This document shows, piece by piece, positions 33,877 to 43,495 of a DNA stretch of 64,000 bases. Origin of the DNA: Haloarcula sp. CBA1129 (GTDB lineage: Archaea; Halobacteriota; Halobacteria; Halobacteriales; Haloarculaceae); the NCBI RefSeq assembly GCF_008729015.1, contig NZ_RKSM01000001.1:744001-808000 (forward strand), read 5' to 3'. Numbering within the stretch: position 1 is the first letter of the stretch; each line of letters opens with the position of its first letter. The notes beneath the pieces are model-generated. The model was not told the origin of the DNA, did no database searches, and saw only the letters and a program-made list of their open reading frames with translations. The translations under genes were made by a program, and so were the position numbers.

Positions 33877-35376
33877 TCAGTTGCTGCTCTCGGTTTGCTC
33901 CAATCCAGACTGTAGAGTAGCCATCGCTTCTGTGGATGGGACATCTTGATTGACCGCGCGGTTAGCTTGCTCGGCAATCTTGCTGGACTGATTGCTCCAG
34001 ACTGCGGTGACTGGACGTGCCATCGTATTCTCGCCAGCTAAACGCAGCGTGTCCATGTGGTCGCCTATCGGGTCGATATTCGACGCTTTGTCGGAGTTAA
34101 ACAGGTTGCCCCGTGGTGGGAGCCACCCCTCCATCTCTAGTAGGAACAGTTGGATCTCGGGCTTCATTGTGGCTCGGATGACTTCGCTGACCGCGTCAAG
34201 TCGCTCGCTGTAGGGGTTGACGGTAATATGCCAGCCACCCAGTGCCGATGTCGTTCCACCAGTCCCTTGGAACTCGGCGTTGCTCTCCGAAACGGCATAG
34301 GGGATAGGCATTGTTCCGAGGTCGTCGCCAAACTCCGAGGCAGCCTGATTGATGGCGTAGGGCCAGTTGCGATGGAAGAGGGCGTTCCCATCGAGGAACG
34401 GTGCGAGCGACCCATCTTCTATCCAGCCGAGGATATTCGTGGGCGTGAAGCCGCCGCCGTAGCCTTGGAGATTGTCGAAGTCCTCGTCGTGAACGAACTT
34501 CCGCATCATATTCAGTGAGTTGATAACCGGTTCGGAATCGACGGTGACGGGTCGGTCGCCGACCGGGCCAAAGAGGTTCTCGCGGCCGCCGAAGTACGCG
34601 CCGCCCCACGAAGACATGATCTCGTTGAACGTACAGCAGGCGGTCCCCTCATAGATGTCCCATTGGGTAGTAAATCCGTATTTGATGTCTGTCGCATCAA
34701 CGGTATCAGCCGCAATATTCGACCATTTTTTCCAAGTCATCGGTTCGGTGGCCCAGCTCTCGGACTCAGGGCTGTATCCAGCTTGCTCGACGAGGTCCTT
34801 CCGGTACAGCATCGTCGGATAATCAGGATAGAGTGGGACACCGAAAAGGTCGCCACTCGACGGGTCGATAGCTGTCTCGGTGAAGCCGCTAAAGTACTCT
34901 GCTTCGATGGTTGAGAGCATGTCGTCTGCGAGAACCTCTGAGAGGTTGGCGAGTTGCCCCCGTTGAATGAAGATGTTCACCCATCCGTTGTCCATCATGA
35001 ACATGTCCGGTTCAGTCTCCTGTGAACTCAGGAGCCGGTTGTAGTTGGCCTGTCGCTTCCCGCTGTCGGGTTGTCCTTGGGCGAACTCGATTTGGATATT
35101 ATCTGAAAGGCCGCCCTTGTCATGCAGTGCGTCGCGAACTTCGTCAGCGTGATCCTGTACCACCGTCGCGTCGAACCCCCACGTCACAGTCGTCGTCTCT
35201 TCGTTTCCAGCGGCACCAGTCTGTGTACCTGTGGCGTCCCCATCGCTCTCGCCGCCGTTGAACATGCCTGCACAGCCAGCGAGGCCAGCTGCTATCCCCG
35301 ATGCACCCGCTCCCGCGACGAACCGCCGCCGCGAAATGCTACTCCGTTTTCCGCCTGTCTCTGAGTTCTCTGACAT
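33877..35376 (-). CDS. Sugar ABC transporter substrate-binding lipoprotein (copy B)
   Basis: 499 aa. Tat signal ISRRRFVAGAGASGIAAGLAGC with lipobox Cys near residue 35, then an acidic linker. The body is an MalE-like type (VTWGFDATVVQDHADEVRDAL, MFMMDNGWVNIFIQRGQL, FGVPLYPDYPTMLYRKDLVEQ, GNALFHRNWPYAINQAA). It is the first gene of the leftward transporter operon and has a leaderless-type promoter (TATA-like CTATAAGTGG about 30 bp upstream). Likely ligands are malto-oligosaccharides or glucose. Confidence 0.9.
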   Translation of the reverse strand: MSENSETGGKRSSISRRRFVAGAGASGIAAGLAGCAGMFNGGESDGDATGTQTGAAGNEETTTVTWGFDATVVQDHADEVRDALHDKGGLSDNIQIEFAQGQPDSGKRQANYNRLLSSQETEPDMFMMDNGWVNIFIQRGQLANLSEVLADDMLSTIEAEYFSGFTETAIDPSSGDLFGVPLYPDYPTMLYRKDLVEQAGYSPESESWATEPMTWKKWSNIAADTVDATDIKYGFTTQWDIYEGTACCTFNEIMSSWGGAYFGGRENLFGPVGDRPVTVDSEPVINSLNMMRKFVHDEDFDNLQGYGGGFTPTNILGWIEDGSLAPFLDGNALFHRNWPYAINQAASEFGDDLGTMPIPYAVSESNAEFQGTGGTTSALGGWHITVNPYSERLDAVSEVIRATMKPEIQLFLLEMEGWLPPRGNLFNSDKASNIDPIGDHMDTLRLAGENTMARPVTAVWSNQSSKIAEQANRAVNQDVPSTEAMATLQSGLEQTESSN

Positions 35377-35472
35377 CTCTCACTTTGTCAATGAAAATAT
35401 GCCCACTTATAGATTAGGGATTTTAATTGAGATATCACAAGAACTTTATCTGCAGTTCGCTGCTATTCTGAC
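35377..35472. promoter_or_regulatory. Divergent promoters of transporter operon and glucoamylase
   Basis: Leftward: CTATAAGTGG (about 35401-35412, minus strand), about 30 bp from ATG 35376. Rightward: CTTTAT (about 35440-35447), about 28 bp from ATG 35473. Both fit leaderless transcripts. The 96-bp region is AT-rich and shared, so one regulator (a TrmB protein is the natural candidate) could control both. I did not find the TACT-n7/8-GAGTA motif described for one haloarchaeal TrmB. Confidence 0.6.
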
Positions 35473-37494
35473 ATGGGACTCCGACGGTCACTCGATGATT
35501 ACAAGCGAAACAAAGAGACGGCAGAGGTATTTCCGGGCGAACAGCGCACACAGATGGGGCAGTTCACTGGTTCGACGCAACGATTGATACACGTTGATCC
35601 ATCCGGTTCGATTCGAGATTATTCGTATCCCCTATCTGGACTCCACGGGCTCTCCTCGTCCCGGTTTGGCGTTCGATTTGACCAGACAATCGAATGGTTC
35701 GATACGCTCGAGGGGGCGTCACAGACGTTGCATGAAGGGACCGTTGAGACCATCCACAACTTCGAGAAATTCGATGTTGTGCAGCGCGATTTCACCAACG
35801 CTCTCACGCATGCGACTGCGTTCAAACTCCGAGGTGAGACACCGGATTCTATCGAACTCGTCGGATTCGTGGAGCTCACTCCGGAGGGACAGGAAGGACG
35901 AATCGGACAGTTGGTTCATGACGACGAACTCGTCGAAGTATATCACAACCGGGAGCACACCTATTTGGGGGCATCGACAGAACTGGAAATTACGCCGGAA
36001 GTGATGGAGAAATTCGACGAAGTTCTTGCTGACGAGCCCAAGTCATTCCCGCGAAAGGGTGAATCCGAAAGCTATGAGGGGAGTCGTCTCACTGGTGGTG
36101 TGAGATTCCGTACCGAATTCGAAGATGGGCGGACAACTGTCATCACTACACTGTCGGACATCGAGGAGCAACCACGGTCTGCCAGTCTTAAGCACGTCGC
36201 TGACCAGACACAGCGCTACAGCGACCCATCGAAGTTACTCACCGACGCCCAACAGTCAGGACTGACTCCGGACATCACGGACCAACTCGTCCAAATGGAC
36301 CTCCATGTCCTTGACCTGTTGTCTGCGCCGACGGGTGCCCGAATAGCAGGTCCTGATTTCGATCCGCATTATCAGTACTCCGGCGGCTACGGGTACACTT
36401 GGTTCCGGGACGATGGGGAGATTTCGACATTTCTCTTGGAGGCCGACGAGAGGCTCGGTCTCGACATAGAGAACCGACACCGTAAGAGCGCCGAATTTTA
36501 TCTCCAGACGCAACTGGATGACGGTCGTTGGCCCCACCGAGTGTGGCCGATGAACGGTCGGCTGGCACCTGGCTGGGCAAACGGGCACGTGGAGGGGTCC
36601 GAAACACAGTATCAAGCCGACCAGACTGCAAGCGTCCTCGTCTTCCTCGCGGAATACCTCGCTACGCACCACGAGTCGCTCCCGAAAGACACGGCCACAG
36701 ATATCGAGACTGCACTGGAGCTAGGAGTAGGAGGGATGGACATCTCGCTGGAAACGGACGGATTACCGACCGAATGCGAGAACGCATGGGAGAATATGAA
36801 CGGTCGGTTCACGCATACTGCTGCGAAGTTCATGCAGGCATACAGTACTATTGCGACTGCACCGCTGGCTGACACCCTACAGAACCATGCAGCAACGCAA
36901 GCGAGGAGAATCTACGATGCACTTGAGACAATGTGGTGTCCCGACGAGAAAATTTACGGGCTTCGTTTGGTTGATGGGAACCTAGACGTGCGGATCGACA
37001 GTACCACGTTCTCACTGATAGACGCACACTTGGCTTACAGAGATGTAGGCGATATCAGCGATGAGCGATACTCTAGACTGGCGACTCACCTCGAGACTGC
37101 GTTCGAGCGTCTCTGGACGGAAACGGACGCCATTCGCGGACTGACGCGGTTCGAAGAGGATACGTGGCGTCGACGAAACCAAGGAAATGAAAAGATTTGG
37201 ACCGTCTCGACTGGCTGGGGCGCATACGCGGCCGAAAAAGCAATTCGACTGTTCTCGACGACGTCTCAGCAGTTCGACCCGACGGCGTGGTCTGACCGTC
37301 TGTTTACTGAAATTGATCTTACAGGGTCGCTTTGCCTCTCTTCGGGGTACTTGCCAGAACAGTTCTTTGACTCCGGTACGCCAGATAGTGCAACACCACT
37401 CGGTTGGTCCCACGCGATTCGACTCGCAACGTATGCGGCTCGGAGTACGCGAAACGTGGAACCTGCAGTGGAGCGTCAGTCGGGCAAACGCTGA
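35473..37494 (+). CDS. GH15 glucoamylase-like glycoside hydrolase
   Basis: 673 aa without signal peptide, so cytoplasmic. An N-terminal beta-sandwich (about residues 20-270) precedes an (alpha/alpha)6 barrel from about residue 295: YSGGYGYTWFRDDGEIS, LDDGRWPHRVWPMNGRLAPG. The general acid lies in TECENAWENMNGRF (about residue 435), the general base probably in SSGYLPEQFF (Glu about 629). GH15 enzymes release beta-D-glucose from alpha-glucans or oligosaccharides, or act on trehalose. With the sugar importer and glucose dehydrogenase it gives import, internal hydrolysis and oxidation of glucose. It is divergent from the transporter. Confidence 0.9.
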   Translation: MGLRRSLDDYKRNKETAEVFPGEQRTQMGQFTGSTQRLIHVDPSGSIRDYSYPLSGLHGLSSSRFGVRFDQTIEWFDTLEGASQTLHEGTVETIHNFEKFDVVQRDFTNALTHATAFKLRGETPDSIELVGFVELTPEGQEGRIGQLVHDDELVEVYHNREHTYLGASTELEITPEVMEKFDEVLADEPKSFPRKGESESYEGSRLTGGVRFRTEFEDGRTTVITTLSDIEEQPRSASLKHVADQTQRYSDPSKLLTDAQQSGLTPDITDQLVQMDLHVLDLLSAPTGARIAGPDFDPHYQYSGGYGYTWFRDDGEISTFLLEADERLGLDIENRHRKSAEFYLQTQLDDGRWPHRVWPMNGRLAPGWANGHVEGSETQYQADQTASVLVFLAEYLATHHESLPKDTATDIETALELGVGGMDISLETDGLPTECENAWENMNGRFTHTAAKFMQAYSTIATAPLADTLQNHAATQARRIYDALETMWCPDEKIYGLRLVDGNLDVRIDSTTFSLIDAHLAYRDVGDISDERYSRLATHLETAFERLWTETDAIRGLTRFEEDTWRRRNQGNEKIWTVSTGWGAYAAEKAIRLFSTTSQQFDPTAWSDRLFTEIDLTGSLCLSSGYLPEQFFDSGTPDSATPLGWSHAIRLATYAARSTRNVEPAVERQSGKR

Positions 37495-37561
37495 CGATTG
37501 TCGTGACGGAGATCCATGTTGATACTAAGCTTTATTTTCGGTATCTGCCCAACAATTGACC

Positions 37562-38617
37562 ATGAACGAGGACGACATCGTCGATAATCTCACTCGTTTT
37601 GGTCTCTCGGAGAAAGAGGCGCTCGCCTACGTGACGATTCTCCAGAACGGATCCACGACGATTCGCGTGATTTCCGATGAAACAGATATATCGAAAAGCT
37701 ATGCATACGATATCGTTGGAAATCTAGAGGAACGTAATCTTATCCAGATCGACGATCACGTCCAACCGACACAGCTCCGGGCGATTCCGCCCTCGGAGGG
37801 AATCGAAAATCTCGTCTCTCAGTTACATACTATCGAGACACAACTGGACGACCTGTTCGATTCGGAGAGCTACGAACAACAGAGGTTCAGTATCATCAAA
37901 TCGCGGCGCACGATACTCGCCCAACTCGTTGATTTGATCGACTCCGCAACCGAAGAGATTATTCTCGCTCTTCCAGCCTCAGTACTCCATAGAGTTGAGG
38001 ACTCACTCCAAGCAGCACAGGACCGTAGTGTGTTCTGTATGTTATTGGTAACAGAATACGACGGCGAGATACCGATAAGCGAGTCGATAGCGAACGTTGT
38101 ACAGACGTGGAATGCACCCGCGCCAGTCACTCTTACCACCGATCGTTCAGACGGAATCGTCTCCTCAGCTGACGCCGTGTTAAACTCAAATTCAGACGAC
38201 TACGCGATATACCACGCAGAGGAGCACATAGTCTCCTCGCTGTTCGACTCGTTTATCGCAAATTATTGGCCCATGGGTGAGCAAGCCTGCGTTGCAGAGA
38301 AAGGGTCGTTGCCGAGAACGTTCACTAGTTTCCGTCACGCAGTGTTCGAAGCAACGCTGTATTTGATGGAGGGGAAGCCGGTTACTGCTGAGATAGAGAT
38401 CCGGCCGACCCAAAGCGAGGATGCGTTCAAGACGACAACTGGAACTATTATTGACGTAAAGCAAAGTCTTGTACGCCCCTTCTCGAACGAGTTCCCAACT
38501 CAGGAGTCATTCGTTGTTGAAACAGCCGATGAAACGTTTACTGTCGGCGGGTCCAAGGCATTTTTAGAAGACTTTGAAGCACGCGACATCACCCTGAAGG
38601 GTATTCATGATGCGTAA
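37562..38617 (+). CDS. TrmB-family transcriptional regulator (copy 2)
   Basis: 351 aa from ATG 37562; a TTG two codons earlier is rejected. Winged helix (LTRFGLSEKEALAYVTILQNG, SYAYDIVGNLEERNLI) and a TrmB effector domain (FSIIKSRRTILAQLVDLIDSA, EIILALPASVLHRV, FVVETADETFTVGGSKAFLEDFEA). The layout equals copy 1 at 25355 but the sequence is clearly diverged, and its codon use is less GC-rich. TATA-like CTTTATTTT about 28 bp upstream. It is 67 bp behind the glucoamylase gene and is probably its local regulator. Confidence 0.9.
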   Translation: MNEDDIVDNLTRFGLSEKEALAYVTILQNGSTTIRVISDETDISKSYAYDIVGNLEERNLIQIDDHVQPTQLRAIPPSEGIENLVSQLHTIETQLDDLFDSESYEQQRFSIIKSRRTILAQLVDLIDSATEEIILALPASVLHRVEDSLQAAQDRSVFCMLLVTEYDGEIPISESIANVVQTWNAPAPVTLTTDRSDGIVSSADAVLNSNSDDYAIYHAEEHIVSSLFDSFIANYWPMGEQACVAEKGSLPRTFTSFRHAVFEATLYLMEGKPVTAEIEIRPTQSEDAFKTTTGTIIDVKQSLVRPFSNEFPTQESFVVETADETFTVGGSKAFLEDFEARDITLKGIHDA

Positions 38618-38618
38618 G

Positions 38619-38763
38619 TAGTACCTCTTCGCCGATTCATATCTCTATCCGGGTCGATCGAAATCGACGAAGTATCAGTACCTCACAAAGCGACCCCAGT
38701 TGATCCAACCTGAGTTGCCCTTCTGGCCTGAGGAGTCATCAGACACGGTTGATATCTGTTGAA
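38619..38763 (+). pseudogene. Possible gene remnant without start
   Basis: A frame open from 38619 to TGA 38763 reads YLFADSYLYPGRSKSTKYQY then LTKRPQLIQPELPFWPEESSD and VDIC, with protein-like composition but no ATG/GTG start. It lies between trmB copy 2 and the IS630 element. It may be the tail of a gene destroyed by insertions, or chance. Low certainty. Confidence 0.2.
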
Positions 38764-38840
38764 TGAGGCCGGAACTGTCGCTGTCGGCGGCGATATAATG
38801 AGTATGAATACTTTTGCAAGTAGAGACCACTGTTGAGGTA

Positions 38841-39932
38841 ATGGGATCACGTCGAACGGACATCAAGCGTCACCTACCGGAAGAAGAGATCGACAAGATG
38901 CTGAGAGAAGCTGAAGACGATCATCATCTTCGCCGGATTGGCTTCGTCAAGAACCTCTATCAGGGCGATACGATTCCTGAAGCTGCTGATCGGGAAGGTC
39001 GATCAGCAGCAACAGGGACACGCTGGGCAGAGGACTGGAACGAGGGGGGCTTTGAAGAACTCATGCCGAGTTTCGGGGGCGGCCGGCCCCCGAAACTCGA
39101 CGGGGATGAGCAAGACGAGCTGGTGGAGATGCTTCGTGACGGCCAGCCGTGGAAATCACAGGAGATTCAACATCTTCTCCAGGAGGAATTTGGCGTTTCC
39201 TACAGCCCAAATTATCTCGGCACCTTCCTTCGGGAACTCGGTCTCTCATACGCGAAACCACGACCAAAGCGTCCACACCGGCCAGAGAACCCTGATGAAA
39301 TCCTCGAAGAGCGCGTCGACGACGCGCTCGACGAGGACGACCAGCCACACAACAAACGTGAGGGAGAAGACGAAGAAGGGTGGATTGTTGAGGAGGATAT
39401 TTGTACTGACGGCGGTACTGTCCTCGGGTTTTTTGATGCATCGAAGCCACAGCCGTACGATAATTCGCGGCGTGTTTGGTACGTTGACGATCCCCACATT
39501 GAACGAGAGTTAGTCAAGACACACGATTCTGCGGTCGGATTCTACGCCCTCAACGGTGAGAGTCTGGTAACGTTCACTGAAAACGAAGAGAAAGAGCAGA
39601 TTTGCGGGGTATTAGAGAAGATCCGCGAGCAGAATCCCGACAAGCGGATTCTGCTCGTCTTGGACAAGCACGGTTCACATAGATGTGAATACACGCGCAA
39701 ACGCGCGCATCAACTCGGGATCGACCTGATTTTCATTCCCTCAGGCTCACCGCACCTGAATCCGATCGAGCAAGTCTGGAAGTATCTCAAATGGACGATG
39801 GCACCGATTGTCGTTGAGAACGAAGCGGAATTCAAAAACCTCGTTCAGGAAACTTTCGAAAAAATAACGAAACGCATCAGCTTTGCAAAGAACTGGTGCG
39901 AACAATTCCTTGACTTTCAAAAGTTATCTTAA
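38841..39932 (+). mobile_element. IS630-family transposase
   Basis: 363 aa from ATG 38841 (MGSRRTDIKRHLPEEEIDKML); an earlier in-frame ATG at 38814 is less likely. An N-terminal HTH (GDTIPEAADREGRSAATGTRWAEDW) is followed by a DDE catalytic domain: TDGGTVLGFFDASKPQ, VLDKHGSHRC and PSGSPHLNPIEQVWKYLKW, the last being the typical IS630 third-acid region. The frame is intact, so it may be active. Terminal repeats were not found with confidence; the AT-rich flanks (38797-38825, 39910-39950) contain similar CTTTTG-containing sequences in opposite orientation. Confidence 0.85.
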
Positions 39933-40344
39933 TAATTAAAGACTCACCCGAGCAATTATGATCTGAGAAATGGAATTTGTCAGTGCAGGATTTTCATAGG
40001 TCAACCTCATAGCTTCTCACAGCCCGGATCGTTTCCTTGCTTGTAGTTGGTGATGGCAACGACGAGTCGAAGGCAGAGCGCAACGCACACATGACACGCT
40101 CTCGTGTCTGCTATCGCTGATTCACAGTAAGCCGCCGGTGCTTCTCTCACACGCCCAGTTCTGCTAATCCGGCTGAAACACGAGCGGGCCAGACACCACT
40201 GCCGACTACCGTTCTTCACGTTGGAACCTTCGGTTCAGCAGTAGTTGACAACCGCCAGTTCCTCCACCGGCCGAGATCCTACGGGTAGTGCTTTGGGTAA
40301 CATTAGTACACCTGTTATCTAATTCGCCCTGACTCCTATTCCCA
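39933..40344. other. Non-coding stretch after IS630 element
   Basis: 412 bp without a convincing gene. A leftward frame at 40007-40219 (70 codons, Cys-rich, ending ITNYKQGNDPGCEKL) could be the tail of a decayed transposase, but I cannot match it to a family. The promoter of no neighbouring gene lies here, as the IclR gene reads leftward and ends at 40345. Confidence 0.4.
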
Positions 40345-41112
40345 TCAATTCGCTGTGAGATTTACCTGAATGGATTTCGTCGTGCTAAGGACTTGCCCGG
40401 TGATGTCTTCCCTGAGATACCGGCCGTTCAATCGGTCAACAGGGCCACAAACCCCAAGCGCAGCGACCCGATTGCCATTGACATCGGGGAGCGGGGCGGC
40501 AACGCCGATTATCCCCTTGTAGTGTTCTCCTCTGCAGAACGCGATACCGTCGTCACGGATTCGGCGCAGTTCCTCAGTGAGCTCGTCCGGATTGACGATG
40601 GTGGCGTCGGTCGGTGCAACGAGCTCCGTTTCGTTGAGAATCGATTCGACACGATCACTTGGGAGCGACGACAGCAGTGCCTTTCCCGTAGCGTTGACGT
40701 GAAGTGGCAACCGTTCGCCTGCGTGGAACGGGACTGACCAGCCGTCATCGGGCTCGGAGATCGACACCGGAACTCCGGCCGCCTCTTCGAGAACGAACAG
40801 CGTCGCTGTTTCCCCCGTTGCCGCCGCGAGATTCTCCAGTTGCTGTTTCGCCGCTTGATGGAAACTGAGACTTTCGCGCGTTCGCTCACCGAGAGCCAGT
40901 GGACGGAGCGACGCCTCGTATTTCTCTGCGCGCTTGACCACGTATCCTGCCGCACGCAGCGTCGCGAGATGGTTGTGTGCGACGCTCTTGGAAACCCCGA
41001 CGATATCTGCAAGGTCTGTGACGCCGACAGGCTCGGTAGCGTCGACAAGCGCTTCTAGAATCGCCACCGAGGTCTGGGTCGATTCAACCGCATACTGTGG
41101 TTCGTCAGTCAT
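40345..41112 (-). CDS. IclR-family transcriptional regulator
   Basis: 255 aa. Winged helix (TSVAILEALVDATEPVGVTD, VSKSVAHNHLATLRAAGYVVK; residues 13-60) and an IclR effector domain (LHVNATGKALLSSLP, IRDDGIAFCRGEHYKGIIGVAAPL, LNGRYLREDI). Haloarchaeal IclR proteins control sugar-acid and sugar catabolism. It reads away from the sugar cluster at 41.3-53.4 kb and likely regulates it. AT-rich DNA upstream (41160-41215) would hold its promoter. Confidence 0.9.
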   Translation of the reverse strand: MTDEPQYAVESTQTSVAILEALVDATEPVGVTDLADIVGVSKSVAHNHLATLRAAGYVVKRAEKYEASLRPLALGERTRESLSFHQAAKQQLENLAAATGETATLFVLEEAAGVPVSISEPDDGWSVPFHAGERLPLHVNATGKALLSSLPSDRVESILNETELVAPTDATIVNPDELTEELRRIRDDGIAFCRGEHYKGIIGVAAPLPDVNGNRVAALGVCGPVDRLNGRYLREDITGQVLSTTKSIQVNLTAN

Positions 41113-41323
41113 TGTACTCCGTTTTGACCCAGCACATCAAAAGTCTGTTCACTAGAGCAGAACAAACAGTGTCATGTGAATTAGTAACATTCCGCTCCTA
41201 CATTATTTATTAGATTGAACTGGATTGCTCCGGTGCCTGATCGCCGAAATTTATGCGTTCTTCTCTCCAGAACGAGTCTAATACGCTCGAAGCTATTTCG
41301 CCAGCACGTAGAAAACCACCGTT

Positions 41324-42127
41324 TCAGGCTGACCAGACCGCTTCAGGCGCGTCGGAATCGTGGATGACCCGACGGAGTGCAGACACGACAGCGGCTGGAT
41401 TGTCGGTCTGCCAGACGCTCCGCCCCGTCACGATACCCCGGGCCCCGGCCGCCATCGCACCAGCAACATCGTCAAGCATCGCCTGAACAGACCCTGACGA
41501 CGGACCACCGAGAATCATCACCGGAACCGGGGCGTTCCGGACAATGGGTTCGAATGAATCGCGGTCACCGGTGTACGGCGCTTTGAGAATATCGGCCCCG
41601 AGCTCCCAACCGATCCGGCAGGCGTTTGCGACGTACTTCGTATCAGTCTCGAAGCGGTCAGGAACCTCGTTGCCCCATATGACAGTCTCGACGATGTGGG
41701 GGACACCAGAACCCCGCAGGGATTTGGTTATCTCGGTTATGTAGTCGACGTTTCGCTCGAATGGCTGGCTATCCTGCCGGCCGAAGGCGAGTACCGACTT
41801 GACGCCTACGGGGTCACACGCCAGCAAGCGGTCGGTGTCACACGCCTGCTGTTGCACCCACGGACCGATATCCTCGCCGGGCCGACTCGACGGTGACACG
41901 AAGTCCGCAGTCACGAGAACGTCTGTCGACGACGCGGCGAACGTATCAGCGAATCGCTCGGCGAAGTACGGTCCGACGAGCACACCGTCGGGTTCGCCTG
42001 CAAGTACCGAATCAAGCGTGGCCTTGGGGTCCTCGAAACCGTCTATTGCACCCATTCCGATGCCGTGGTCAAGCGCCACGACGACCGCGTTACCGGAGTT
42101 GGTATCGAGGAGGTCGTACTCGCTCAC
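41324..42127 (-). CDS. DhnA/class I (Schiff-base) aldolase-like protein
   Basis: 267 aa from GTG 42127, overlapping the dehydrogenase stop (GTGA). TIM-barrel of the DhnA/LsrF type: VVVALDHGIGMGAIDGFEDP, VTADFVSPSSRPG, ELGADILKAPYTGD (Schiff-base Lys in LKAPY), PVMILGGPSSGSVQ, GARGIVTGRSVWQ. Family members cleave fructose-1,6-bisphosphate, 2-keto-3-deoxy or related phospho-ketose substrates. The operon partner is a zinc dehydrogenase; the substrate is presumably an oxidised product of the polyol/sugar cluster. Confidence 0.85.
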   Translation of the reverse strand: MSEYDLLDTNSGNAVVVALDHGIGMGAIDGFEDPKATLDSVLAGEPDGVLVGPYFAERFADTFAASSTDVLVTADFVSPSSRPGEDIGPWVQQQACDTDRLLACDPVGVKSVLAFGRQDSQPFERNVDYITEITKSLRGSGVPHIVETVIWGNEVPDRFETDTKYVANACRIGWELGADILKAPYTGDRDSFEPIVRNAPVPVMILGGPSSGSVQAMLDDVAGAMAAGARGIVTGRSVWQTDNPAAVVSALRRVIHDSDAPEAVWSA

Positions 42128-43158
42128 TCAGAGTCCCCTGGAATGACTACTTTCTTCAGCCCCTCAGCGTTACCCATCCGGTCGAACGCAGTCGGGAGGT
42201 CATCAAGCCTGATGCGCTCGGTGATGAGCGTCTCGGCGTCGATACGTCCGTACTGGAGGAGTGTTATCGCCCGCTCGAAGTCCTCGGTCGTCAACGAGAA
42301 CGATCCGTGGTAGCCCACTTCGTCGAAAAAGATGTCGAACGGACTGATTTCCATCGTCGCTTCTTGGTCGGGAACGCCGAAAATGAGTGTCGACCCGCCG
42401 GGGGCGGTCACTGCGTTGGCCTGTTCGATTGTCGGGACGAGCCCGATGGCCTCCGCACCGACGTCGACCGGTCCGCCGGCCGCTTCGGGAATCGCTTTCT
42501 CTGGGTCTTCCTTGTTGGGGTCGATGACGGCATCCGCGCCGAGGTCGGCCGCTAGTTCGCGCCGCTCGTCATCGAGTTCGGAGACAACGATGGGGGCAGC
42601 GCCAGCGTTGCGGAACGCCTGCAGGAGCAACAGGCCGATGGGACCAGCTCCGATAATTCCGACGCTATCGCCGGGTTTGATGTTCGCCTGCTCGACGCCG
42701 TGGACACAGCAGGCGAGTGGTTCGGCGAGGGCGGCCCGCTCGAACGACATTTCGCCGATGTCTTCGACATTGATGGCCGGCACGCGGACGTACTCGGCGA
42801 AGGCACCGTCGAGGATGGTGTCACCGGCGCCGCCGATGCTCGTGTTGTTCTCACAGAGGTGCGTCGCCCCCTTCTTGCAGTACGAACACGCGTTACATGG
42901 CACTGTAGGGTTGATTGCGACGCGGTCACCGACCACAAACCGGTCGACATCAGCACCAACCTCTGCGACGGTTCCGGCGCCTTCGTGGCCCAGAACCAGC
43001 GGCGTTTCAGCGGCGAAGGTGCCGTGGTACATGTGGTAGTCGGTCATACAGACGCTACAGGCACCAACCTGGACGAGGACCTCGTCGTCGGCTGGCTCCG
43101 GTCGGTCGCGCTCTTCGACGGTGATTTCGCCGACGTCTGTTAGCGTGCTTGCGCGCAT
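42124..43158 (-). CDS. Zinc-dependent alcohol/polyol dehydrogenase (MDR)
   Basis: 344 aa from ATG 43158 (MRASTLTDVGEIT). Catalytic zinc: Cys37 (CSVCMTDYH), His58/Glu59 (VLGHEGAG). Structural zinc: Cys88, 91, 94, 102 (CNACSYCKKGATHLC). NAD site SVGIIGAGPIGLLLLQ. It resembles threonine/sorbitol dehydrogenases. It is translationally coupled to the DhnA-type aldolase. The substrate is a secondary alcohol of the transported sugar or polyol (inference). It is divergent from the transporter genes. Confidence 0.87.
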   Translation of the reverse strand: MRASTLTDVGEITVEERDRPEPADDEVLVQVGACSVCMTDYHMYHGTFAAETPLVLGHEGAGTVAEVGADVDRFVVGDRVAINPTVPCNACSYCKKGATHLCENNTSIGGAGDTILDGAFAEYVRVPAINVEDIGEMSFERAALAEPLACCVHGVEQANIKPGDSVGIIGAGPIGLLLLQAFRNAGAAPIVVSELDDERRELAADLGADAVIDPNKEDPEKAIPEAAGGPVDVGAEAIGLVPTIEQANAVTAPGGSTLIFGVPDQEATMEISPFDIFFDEVGYHGSFSLTTEDFERAITLLQYGRIDAETLITERIRLDDLPTAFDRMGNAEGLKKVVIPGDSE

Positions 43159-43495
43159 CAGCCGCCCTCCGCTGGTCGGGTCGCGGTCGTCACTGCAACA
43201 GTACTCCGGTCGTGCGTTGGTGTTGGTTGGGTCATGAATTGGTTGGGCCGGAGTCCGCCGCCACTGGTCCAGGCTGGCTGGACGGACAGCGGACTCGGCG
43301 TCAATCCGTACCACAGTTGTTTTCGGACCGCGTATTAAAATCTTGCCACGGATCCCCGCAATCGGGGACCAATCGGAAACCGCGCGCCAGCACATCGCAT
43401 TCGGCCGTCGGTCCGTCCGCGAGGTGAGTATTCTACCTTACAGATGATTACCTTTATTATGCATCGGTAATTCGATAGTGACGAGGCAAACTGGC
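43159..43495. promoter_or_regulatory. Divergent promoter region of the polyol cluster
   Basis: 337 bp without a gene. Rightward, TTTATTAT (43453-43460) is about 36 bp before ATG 43496, giving a short or absent leader. Leftward, TTTTAATA (about 43334-43342, minus strand) could be a TATA box, leaving a leader of about 150 nt before ATG 43158. No clear palindrome that would be an IclR operator was found. Confidence 0.45.

Noticed and set aside
35377-35472. TrmB binding motif TACT-n7/8-GAGTA in sugar-locus promoters
   Set aside because: I looked upstream of 25355, 26538, 33877, 35473 and 37562 and found no convincing copy, so no operator is claimed.
38797-39950. Terminal inverted repeats and TA duplication of the IS630-type element
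   Set aside because: GAGT.T..A-like and CTTTTG-containing sequences occur on both sides, but spacing differs (7 versus 18 nt) and no TA duplication fits; ends left undefined.
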